NCBI RefSeq assembly: GCF_008369325.1
Contig: NZ_VOBI01000017.1
Span: 1 to 64,000 of the forward strand
From: Pseudomonas sp. ANT_H12B
GTDB taxonomy: Bacteria; Pseudomonadota; Gammaproteobacteria; Pseudomonadales; Pseudomonadaceae
Reading direction: 5' to 3'
Length of the DNA: 64,000 nt
Each line of letters begins with the position of its first letter. Position 1 is the first letter of the stretch. Both the position numbers and the translations under genes were made by a program. Positions 58,068 to 64,000 of this stretch are shown one piece after another. The notes beneath the pieces were generated by a model. The model searched no databases. It was not told where the DNA came from and saw nothing but the letters and a program-made list of their open reading frames with translations.

Positions 58068-59741
58068 ATGCTGGTGCACCTGTCCGTACATAACTACGCC
58101 ATTGTTGAACATCTCGATCTCGAACTTGATCGCGGGATGAGCGTGATCACAGGGGAAACCGGCGCCGGCAAGTCGATCATGCTCGACGCCCTGGGCCTGA
58201 CCCTGGGCGATCGCGCCGACAGCGGCGTGGTTCGACCCGGCGCAGACAAGGCCGATATCCTGGCGACTTTCGACCTGGTCGACATTCCCGAAGCAAGCGC
58301 CTGGCTGGCCGAGCGCGATCTGGAGAGCGATGGCCCGTGCATCCTGCGCCGGGTGATTACCGCAGAAGGACGCTCGCGCGGCTATATCAATGGCACGCCC
58401 TGCCCCCTCGGCGATCTCAAGGCCTTGGGCGAGTTGCTGATCGACATTCACAGCCAGCACGAACACCAATCCCTGCTCAAGACCGATACCCACCGCCGCC
58501 TGCTCGACGAGTATGCCGGCGCAACGGACCTGGCCCGCCAGGTACACCTGGCCGCCCAACGCTGGCGCCAGACCCGCCAGGAACTGGAGCGCCTTACCAA
58601 CTCCGGCGACGAGCAGCGCGCACGCCATCAATTGCTCAGCTATCAACTTGAAGAGCTGGAAAACCTCGGCCTCGGCGAAAACGAACTGGGACAGCTGGAA
58701 CAGGAACACAAGAACCTCACCAACGCCGAAACCCTGCTGGGCATCTGTCGGCAAGTAGTCGAACAATGCAGCGAGAGTGATTCCGGCAATGTTTTGAACG
58801 CCCTCACCGCCAGCCTCAACCGTCTATCGAGCGTCAACAACTCTATCGGCGCACTGGGTGAGGCCAGCAGCCTGTTGACCAGCGCGCAGATCCAGGTCGA
58901 AGAAGCCGTGGGTGAGCTGAACCGCTTCCTGGATAACTTCGACGCTGACCCGGCGCGTCTTCAATACCTGGAAGAACGCCTTGATGCGATCTACACCATG
59001 GCGCGCAAACATCGCATCCAGCCGACCGAAGTGGCCGAGATGCAGCAGCGTTTGCTGGATGAAATTGAAACCCTGAATGCCAACGACGAATCTATCGAGC
59101 GACTGAGCGATGAACTGGCCTCCTATGCCCGTCATTATCAGGAGAAGGCCCGTGAGTTGAGCGATTTGCGTCATCAGGCATCGAGCAGCCTGGCTTGCGC
59201 CGTAGAACAGGAAATCCAGCGACTGGGCATGCCCGGCGGGCGCTTCAGCATTGAACTGCGCCCCAATGGCAGCGATGAACTGCTGCCCAATGGACTCGAA
59301 CAAGTAGAACTGCTCGTGAGCGCCAACCCGGGGCAACCTCTGAAAGCCCTGGCAAAAGTAGCCTCGGGCGGCGAGCTGTCACGGATCAGCCTGGCGATTC
59401 AGGTGATCACCGCGCAAACCTCGCGCGTACCGACCCTGGTGTTCGACGAAGTGGACGTGGGCATCGGCGGACCAACCGCCGAGATCGTTGGCCAGTTGCT
59501 GCGCCGACTCGGGGAACGCGGACAGGTTTTGACGGTGACTCACTTGCCGCAAGTGGCGGCGCAGGGTCATCAGCATTTATTCGTACACAAAGTGCGCGGC
59601 GAGGATGCGACTCACACCGCCGTCTCCAAGCTGAGCAAGAATGATCGTGTCGAAGAAGTGGCGAGGATGTTGGGAGGCATCGACCTCACCAAGGAATCCC
59701 TGGCTCACGCCAAGAAGATGGTCGTCACTGCGAAAATTTAA
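58068..59741 (+). CDS. recN: DNA repair protein RecN
   Basis: This 557-residue SMC-like ATPase aids repair of double-strand breaks. Walker A is ITGETGAGKSIMLDAL near residue 30; a long coiled coil with heptads extends from about 150 to 350; the C-terminal part has the signature LSRISLAIQVIT and Walker B LVFDEVDVGIGG with the D-loop, and QVLTVTHLPQVAAQGHQH. Start ATG 58068 follows GGGAG (58055-58059). Strong SOS control is usual for recN and a LexA box is present. It stands alone on the plus strand between grpE and fur. Confidence 0.97.
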   Translation: MLVHLSVHNYAIVEHLDLELDRGMSVITGETGAGKSIMLDALGLTLGDRADSGVVRPGADKADILATFDLVDIPEASAWLAERDLESDGPCILRRVITAEGRSRGYINGTPCPLGDLKALGELLIDIHSQHEHQSLLKTDTHRRLLDEYAGATDLARQVHLAAQRWRQTRQELERLTNSGDEQRARHQLLSYQLEELENLGLGENELGQLEQEHKNLTNAETLLGICRQVVEQCSESDSGNVLNALTASLNRLSSVNNSIGALGEASSLLTSAQIQVEEAVGELNRFLDNFDADPARLQYLEERLDAIYTMARKHRIQPTEVAEMQQRLLDEIETLNANDESIERLSDELASYARHYQEKARELSDLRHQASSSLACAVEQEIQRLGMPGGRFSIELRPNGSDELLPNGLEQVELLVSANPGQPLKALAKVASGGELSRISLAIQVITAQTSRVPTLVFDEVDVGIGGPTAEIVGQLLRRLGERGQVLTVTHLPQVAAQGHQHLFVHKVRGEDATHTAVSKLSKNDRVEEVARMLGGIDLTKESLAHAKKMVVTAKI

Positions 59742-59816
59742 GACCGGCAGAAAGCACGAAGGCGGCCCTGGGGTCGCCTTCGCTCGTTTCGTGAACCGTA
59801 GGTTCACGCGACATGC

Positions 59817-60221
59817 TTACTTTTTCTTGCGCACATACAGCACTAGATTGTGATCAACCATCTCGAAGCCATACTTGTCGACGATTGCTTTCTGCAGGCG
59901 CTCGATTTCTTCGTCGAAGAATTCGATCACTTCACTGGTTTCAACGTTAACCATATGGTCGTGATGCTTGCCGTCGTCCAGTTCGAAGACCGCATGGCCT
60001 CCGTCGAAGTTGTGCCGCACCACAAGGCCAGCTGCCTCGAACTGGGTCAGTACACGGTAAACCGTGGCCAGACCGACGTCCTCACCAGCCTCCATCAGCG
60101 CCTTGTAGACATCCTCGGCACTCATGTGGCGCTGCTCGGCGGAATCGAGCATTTGCAGAATTTTGACCCGCGGAAGGGTCACTTTGAGGCCGGCCTTTCG
60201 TAGTTCGCTATTTTCAACCAT
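59817..60221 (-). CDS. fur: Ferric uptake regulator Fur
   Basis: This 134-residue iron-sensing repressor controls siderophore uptake, including receptors like piuA in this window. VTLPRVKILQMLDSAEQRHMSAEDVY is the winged-helix start, GLATVYRVLTQFEAAGLV the recognition helix, and DDGKHHDHMVNVETSEVIEFFDEEIE contains metal ligands. The Cys motifs of many Fur proteins are absent, as is normal for Pseudomonas Fur. The start is divergent from bamE, a 97-base gap in between. Length exact for the genus. Confidence 0.98.
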   Translation of the reverse strand: MVENSELRKAGLKVTLPRVKILQMLDSAEQRHMSAEDVYKALMEAGEDVGLATVYRVLTQFEAAGLVVRHNFDGGHAVFELDDGKHHDHMVNVETSEVIEFFDEEIERLQKAIVDKYGFEMVDHNLVLYVRKKK

Positions 60222-60318
60222 GGTCAGCTTTCTCGCGATGCTGCTTCGCAGCTTCTCTTAATGCGGGTATGATCGGCGTTTACGTTGTCCCAGCCAAGAT
60301 AGTGGAAGTCGCCCACCG

Positions 60319-60846
60319 ATGCAAAACACCAAGCTCTTGCTAACCAGTTTCACCTTTGTGGGACTGCTCGCACTCGCCGGTTGTTCATTCCCCGGGGTTT
60401 ACAAAATCGACATCCAGCAGGGCAATGTCGTCACGCAGGACATGATAGACCAGTTACGCCCGGGAATGACCCGTCGGCAAGTACGGTTTATCATGGGCAA
60501 CCCTCTGCTGACTGACACGTTCCATGCCGATCGCTGGGATTATCTGTATAGCCTGCAACCGGGTGGCGGTGAACGCCAACAGGAACGCATTAGCGTTATC
60601 TTCAACCCAAATGATCAACTTGTCAGCCTCTCTGGTGATTTCATGCCAGGGGTGAGCCGTGACGAAGCCATTCTCGGCAAGGACAGCGGCACTACAGTCG
60701 CTGAGCCTGCAGAAAACGCCGAGAAGCCGAAACCGGAAAAACCGGTCAAGCCAGGCTCGTTGCTGGATCAGATCCAGAAGGACGTAGACGGTGTAGAAAC
60801 CGTTCCAGTCCCAAGTCCAGAACCCCTGGAAACTTCGCCGCAATAA
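60319..60846 (+). CDS. bamE: Outer-membrane assembly lipoprotein BamE (OmlA)
   Basis: This 175-residue lipoprotein is part of the BAM complex that inserts outer-membrane barrels. The lipobox LALAGC places the acylated Cys at 22. The SmpA/OmlA domain is QDMIDQLRPGMTRRQVRFIMGNPLLTDTFHADRWDYLY (parts: LRPGMTRRQVRFIMGNPLL, DRWDYLYSL). A Pro/Glu/Lys-rich tail runs from about 125 to the end, as in Pseudomonas OmlA. Adjacent to and divergent from fur, the conserved fur-omlA pair. Confidence 0.95.
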   Translation: MQNTKLLLTSFTFVGLLALAGCSFPGVYKIDIQQGNVVTQDMIDQLRPGMTRRQVRFIMGNPLLTDTFHADRWDYLYSLQPGGGERQQERISVIFNPNDQLVSLSGDFMPGVSRDEAILGKDSGTTVAEPAENAEKPKPEKPVKPGSLLDQIQKDVDGVETVPVPSPEPLETSPQ

Positions 60847-60856
60847 TTTGCGACGC

Positions 60857-60889
60857 AATAAAAAACCCGGTATGTCCGGGTTTTTTATT
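60857..60889. terminator. Bidirectional terminator after bamE
   Basis: AATAAAAAACCCGG (60857-60870) and CCGGGTTTTTTATT (60876-60889) pair around TATGT. T-runs on both strands serve bamE and the convergent rnfH. Confidence 0.95.
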
Positions 60890-60907
60890 GTCTGGCGCTT
60901 GACCAGA

Positions 60908-61222
60908 TCACTGATTCCGCGCTTTCGCCTCGGCAGCCTTGGCGGCGCGTAGCCGGCGGACTTCTTTCGGATCCGCCAGCAATGGCCGGTAAATCTCGAT
61001 GCGATCCCCTGCTCGGACCAGATGACTGCCTGGATCCGCGATCACCTTGCCGAAAATCCCGACAGGGCAATCGGCCAGCTCCAGCTCCGGAAACTCTTGG
61101 CCCACACCTGACGCCAACAAAACCGCCCGCACGGTCGTTCCTGTCGGCACCGTCACGGACAGGAGCATTTGACGATCGATGGCGGCATACACCACCTCGA
61201 CCTCGATCACGGCCTCAACCAT
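60908..61222 (-). CDS. rnfH: RnfH family protein (PF03658)
   Basis: This 104-residue protein has the ubiquitin-like RnfH fold: IEVEVVYAAIDRQMLLSVTVPTGTTVRAVLLASG at the start, VGIFGKVIADPGSHLVRAGDRIEIYRPLLADPKEVRR with the conserved DRIEIYRPL box. The last part is Ala/Lys-rich. It may be a partner of RatA. Start ATG 61222 was preferred over ATG 61252 because it fits the family N-terminus and overlaps ratA by only 8 bases. Confidence 0.92.
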   Translation of the reverse strand: MVEAVIEVEVVYAAIDRQMLLSVTVPTGTTVRAVLLASGVGQEFPELELADCPVGIFGKVIADPGSHLVRAGDRIEIYRPLLADPKEVRRLRAAKAAEAKARNQ

Positions 61223-61649
61223 GTATCTGCTTGGCCCGCTGGCAAAATGCATCTACCAGCGTATTGGCCGCCTGATTGAACAACGGCCCCAAGGTCGCGC
61301 GAATGATCGGCCCGGCGTAATCGAACGACAGGTCCAGGCTGATTTTGCAGGCCTTGTCGGTTAACGCCTTGAACACCCAGATGCCATGCAACTGAGTGAA
61401 CGGACCTTCCTCGAGATTCATCTCGATCAATTGACCGGGCACCAGAGTATTACGCGTCACGAAATGCTGGCTGAGCCCACCCTTGGCCACGCCGACGCTG
61501 GCGCGCATATGGTCGGGAGAGCTTTCCAGGACTTCTGCCGACGAGCACCACGGCAGGAATTCAGGATAACGCGCCACGTCGTTGACCAGGTCATACAGCG
61601 CTTGTGCCGGGTACGGCAGCAGGGCCGAACGTTGAATGTGTGTCGTCAT
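61215..61649 (-). CDS. ratA: RatA-type ribosome association toxin / START-domain protein
   Basis: This 144-residue SRPBCC-fold protein (polyketide cyclase/START-like) is homologous to E. coli RatA, reported to block 70S formation, and to coenzyme Q-binding COQ10. RSALLPYPAQALYDLVNDVARYPEFLPWCSSAEVL is the family start (parts: LPYPAQALYDLVNDVARYPEF), with FVTRNTLVPGQLIEMNLEEGPF inside. ATG 61649 was chosen for the standard N-terminus. Paired with rnfH by an 8-base overlap, as in many gammaproteobacteria; whether it acts as a toxin in Pseudomonas is not settled. Confidence 0.9.
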   Translation of the reverse strand: MTTHIQRSALLPYPAQALYDLVNDVARYPEFLPWCSSAEVLESSPDHMRASVGVAKGGLSQHFVTRNTLVPGQLIEMNLEEGPFTQLHGIWVFKALTDKACKISLDLSFDYAGPIIRATLGPLFNQAANTLVDAFCQRAKQIHG

Positions 61650-61656
61650 GTCAGCG

Positions 61657-63060
61657 TCACTTCCACAGCTGGGCGGCAAACACTACGAGAATGCCGATGG
61701 GCGCCACATAGCGCATCAAGAACAGGGACAGGGTGAACAATACCGGGTTGCGGATCGACAATTCGTCGCGCACCGCTTCACGGCCCATCACCCAACCTGC
61801 AAACACCACGAAACACAAACCACCGAGTGGCAACATGATCCGCGAGGTGAAGAAATCGATCACGCCGAAGAAGTCCAGGCCGCCGGCCGCTCCCCATTGA
61901 TAGAGATGGAACATCCCGCCTTCGTTCACGAAAAACTTGGCCTCCTTCCAGATATTGAAGGAAAACACCGTGCCCAGACCGACAAACCAGCAAATGAATG
62001 CCAGCCAAAAGGTGACCCAGGCACGACTGACTTTTGTTCGCTCAACCAGGTAAGCCACCATCGGCTCGAGCAGGGAAATGGCCGAACTCCAGGCTGCAAT
62101 CGCCACCAGTACGAAGAACACTACGCCCATCAGTTGGCCGAACGCTACGTTACCAAAGGCAAATGGCAGGCTGACAAACATAAGGCCAGGGCCTTCGCTC
62201 GGGTTGAGGCCTGCGGCGAACACAATCGGAAACAACGCCAGACCGGCCACCAGGGAAACGAAAGTATCGAGCAGCGCCACACCGACAATGGTGCCGGAAA
62301 TCGACGAGTTCTTCGGCAGATACGCACCGTAGATCATGATCGAACCGACACCTACGCTCAGGGAGAAAAACGCGTGCCCCATGGCGGGCAGCAAGCCTTC
62401 GAGTACTTTTTCCGGGTGGAAGTCGAACATGAAATGCACGCCTTCCATGAAGTGGCCGGTGGTCATGCTATAGCCCAGCAGAACGATCACCATCACGAAC
62501 AACAGCGGCATCATGATCCGCAGGCTGCGTTCAAGCCCGGCGACCACGCCTTTAGCGATCACCACCGCCGACAGCAGCATAAAAATCGTGTGCCAAAGTG
62601 TCAGGCGCCACGGATCAGCGATCACATTGCCAAAGTACACGCCGACCTGATCAGCCGTCACACCCTGGAAGTCGCCGCGCCCCATGTCGATGATGTAATC
62701 CAGCGACCAGCCGCCGACGACGCTATAGAAAGACAGGATCAGCAACGCCGTGATCATCCCGGCGAATGCGCCCCAGGACCACTTCGGCGAATGCCCCGCC
62801 TCGAGCGCCAGCACCTTCAAGGCGTTGGCCGGACTCTGCCGGGCACGTCGGCCGATAAGGGTTTCCGCCAACATGACCGGCACACCGATCAGCGCGATAC
62901 AGGCCAGGAACATCAGCACAAAGGCGCCGCCGCCATAGACGCCGACCATGTACGGGAATTTCCAGATGCTACCCAGGCCCACGGCCGAACCGGTCGCGGC
63001 GAGTATGAAGACCCAGCGGCTAGCCCAACTGCCGTGGACAGAAACCTTGTCTGTCGACAT
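61657..63060 (-). CDS. Sodium:neurotransmitter symporter (NSS/SNF) family transporter
   Basis: This 467-residue inner-membrane protein has 12 or so hydrophobic segments and the NSS signature in TM1: ATGSAVGLGSIWKFPYMVG, with the Na+-binding backbone of LeuT-fold transporters. FSLSVGVGSIMIYGAYL near TM6 and AIAAWSSAISLLEPMVAYL near TM8 are typical. Amino acids or related compounds are likely substrates; none can be named. ATG 63060 is the start (MSTDKVSVHGSWASRW); the frame opens further upstream. Sits between ratA and smpB, where P. aeruginosa has none that I recall. Confidence 0.93.
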   Translation of the reverse strand: MSTDKVSVHGSWASRWVFILAATGSAVGLGSIWKFPYMVGVYGGGAFVLMFLACIALIGVPVMLAETLIGRRARQSPANALKVLALEAGHSPKWSWGAFAGMITALLILSFYSVVGGWSLDYIIDMGRGDFQGVTADQVGVYFGNVIADPWRLTLWHTIFMLLSAVVIAKGVVAGLERSLRIMMPLLFVMVIVLLGYSMTTGHFMEGVHFMFDFHPEKVLEGLLPAMGHAFFSLSVGVGSIMIYGAYLPKNSSISGTIVGVALLDTFVSLVAGLALFPIVFAAGLNPSEGPGLMFVSLPFAFGNVAFGQLMGVVFFVLVAIAAWSSAISLLEPMVAYLVERTKVSRAWVTFWLAFICWFVGLGTVFSFNIWKEAKFFVNEGGMFHLYQWGAAGGLDFFGVIDFFTSRIMLPLGGLCFVVFAGWVMGREAVRDELSIRNPVLFTLSLFLMRYVAPIGILVVFAAQLWK

Positions 63061-63163
63061 CGTTATCACGCCCAAGCGTTCAAAAAAGAGGCCGCATTGT
63101 CCGGGATTCAATCAACCTGCTCAAGCACGTAGCGATACCGTAGCCGACTTGCTTGCAACTCCC

Positions 63164-63169
63164 TATAAT
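63164..63169 (+). promoter_or_regulatory. -10 box directly upstream of smpB
   Basis: A perfect TATAAT ends 9 bases before the smpB ATG. Transcription would start around 63176, 1-5 bases before the ATG, with no room for a Shine-Dalgarno site. No good -35 is visible at 16-18 bases. Confidence 0.55.
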
Positions 63170-63178
63170 GCCGCCCCT

Positions 63179-63661
63179 ATGGCTAAACAGAAGAAACACC
63201 CAACAGGGACCATCGCGCAAAATAAAAAGGCGCGACACGATTACTTCATCGAGCATAAGTTCGAGGCTGGTCTGGTCCTGGCCGGCTGGGAAGTAAAAAG
63301 TCTGCGGGCAAGCAAGCTGCAACTGGTTGACAGTTACGTGCTGCTCAAGGATGGCGAAGCCTGGTTGCTCGGCAGCCACATCACGCCCCTGATGACCGCC
63401 AGCACTCACGTCATCGCTGATCCGACCCGCACCCGCAAATTGCTGCTCAACCGGCGCGAGCTGGAAAAGCTGGCCACTGCCGTGCAGCAAAAAGGTTACG
63501 CCTGCGTGTGCCTGTCCTGGTACTGGAGCAAGCACATGGTCAAGTGCGAGATCGCTTTGGGCAAGGGCAAGAAGGAATACGACAAGCGTGATACCGAACG
63601 CGAACGCGACGCCGGTCGTGAGTTGCAGCGTGCGGTGCGGAACAAGGGTAAGGAAGATTAA
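63179..63661 (+). CDS. smpB: SsrA-binding protein SmpB
   Basis: This 160-residue protein binds tmRNA and loads it onto stalled ribosomes for trans-translation. TIAQNKKARHDYFIEHKFEAGLVLAGWEVKSLRASK is the conserved start (parts: NKKARHDYFIEHKFEAGLVL), with YVLLKDGEAWLLGSHI and the C-terminal basic tail (KGKKEYDKRDTERERDAGRELQRAVRNK) that reads the empty A site. ATG 63179 gives the standard length; the open frame to 62948 is antisense to the NSS gene. A TATAAT sits only 9 bases upstream, so the mRNA may be leaderless or nearly so. Confidence 0.96.
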   Translation: MAKQKKHPTGTIAQNKKARHDYFIEHKFEAGLVLAGWEVKSLRASKLQLVDSYVLLKDGEAWLLGSHITPLMTASTHVIADPTRTRKLLLNRRELEKLATAVQQKGYACVCLSWYWSKHMVKCEIALGKGKKEYDKRDTERERDAGRELQRAVRNKGKED

Positions 63662-63671
63662 TTCCTTGCTC

Positions 63672-63779
63672 TGATCGTTCCCACGCTCTGCGTGGAAATT
63701 CAGCAATGAACGCTCTGCGTTCGCTTTGTGACGCGGAGCGTCACGGGATGCATTCTCACGCAGAGCGTGGGAACGATCA
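63672..63779. repeat. REP pair (REPIN) with internal hairpin
   Basis: The 23-base arms 63672-63694 (TGATCGTTCCCACGCTCTGC...) and 63757-63779 are perfect inverted repeats. The spacer carries another perfect hairpin, GTGACGC-GGA-GCGTCAC (63728-63744). It fills the gap between smpB and the GntR gene. One arm recurs at 112-130 near the start of the window. Confidence 0.92.
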
Positions 63780-64000
63780 TTACATCCTTTTACGCCGCTC
63801 CGCCCGGGCCATGCGCTGCACTTCCTGACGCACTTCTTCCAGCACTTCCTGCACATACAAGATGTGTCGGCTGGAAACTTCCCGAGCCTGTTCCGCCCTT
63901 CCTTCGATAATCGCCAGATACAGCTCCCGATGCTGAGTGATCAGCATGTCTCGGGTTTCGGTGCGCTGTTTGTACATCCCGCCGATATTGGTCACCACGT
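63780..64000 (-). CDS. GntR-family regulator, C-terminal part (cut by window edge)
   Basis: Only the last 73 or so residues are in the window: a helical FCD-like domain end, with RDMLITQHRELYLAIIEGRAEQAREVSSRHILYVQEVLEEV and a basic C-terminus (RMARAERRKRM). The pattern HRELYLAIIEGRAEQAREVSSRH is that of FadR/LldR-type regulators, whose HTH would lie outside the window. Position after smpB fits PA4769, next to the lactate genes lldP/lldD in PAO1, so control of lactate use is plausible. Partial at the 5' end. Confidence 0.82.
   Translation of the reverse strand, partial: VVTNIGGMYKQRTETRDMLITQHRELYLAIIEGRAEQAREVSSRHILYVQEVLEEVRQEVQRMARAERRKRM

Overview
The window is a piece of a Pseudomonas chromosome, most likely the P. 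fluorescens group. The evidence is high GC coding sequence, Pseudomonas-type housekeeping proteins with expected lengths and starts, and a gene order that as I recall it follows P. aeruginosa PAO1 in two blocks: the speC / piuABC / MCP-ampE-ampD-DUF1631-nadC neighbourhood, and the long pnp-to-smpB block. Several families of short dispersed palindromes (REP/REPIN type) typical of P. fluorescens fill the gaps. This is inference from protein and synteny recognition, not a database search.

Region 1 to 16 kb is the accessory-rich part. It opens with speC (ornithine/lysine-type decarboxylase), whose long leader holds a 34-codon arginine-rich ORF followed at once by a terminator-like hairpin. Next comes a low-GC minus-strand gene pair: a 739-residue alpha-xenorhabdolysin (XaxA/YaxA)-like pore-forming toxin protein and an unknown 292-residue partner. 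The iron cluster follows: Sel1-repeat protein and PiuC hydroxylase on the minus strand, PiuA TonB-dependent receptor and PiuB PepSY/flavoreductase on the plus strand, with a Fur-box-like site between piuC and piuA. A DUF559 gene lies between two copies of a ~150 bp repeat, then a Tat-exported PhoD phosphatase, then a colicin-E9-like DNase bacteriocin with its Im9-like immunity gene.

Region 16 to 31 kb holds the fructose PTS operon fruBKA with divergent fruR and an exact copy of the 12-mer Cra/FruR operator known from P. putida, a TatD-family nuclease, a chemotaxis receptor, ampDE (peptidoglycan recycling), a DUF1631 gene and nadC.

Region 31 to 64 kb is core information-processing and biosynthesis, almost all on the minus strand: tRNA-Thr, then (in transcription order, from high to low coordinates) grpE-dnaK-dnaJ-dapB-carA-carB-greA-DUF4149, rlmE-ftsH-folP-glmM-tpiA-secG-tRNA-Leu-tRNA-fMet-rimP-nusA-infB-rbfA-truB-rpsO-pnp. 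yhbY and recN, bamE and smpB run on the plus strand; fur, rnfH, ratA, an NSS transporter and a GntR-family regulator cut by the window edge run on the minus strand. Visible control elements include a sigma-32 promoter before grpE, a LexA box before recN, tandem terminators between tRNA-fMet and rimP, a hairpin in the pnp leader, and a terminator in the carA leader.

The best candidates for something not well described are the speC leader ORF plus hairpin, the double-length XaxA-like toxin with its unknown partner, and the compact DNase bacteriocin.
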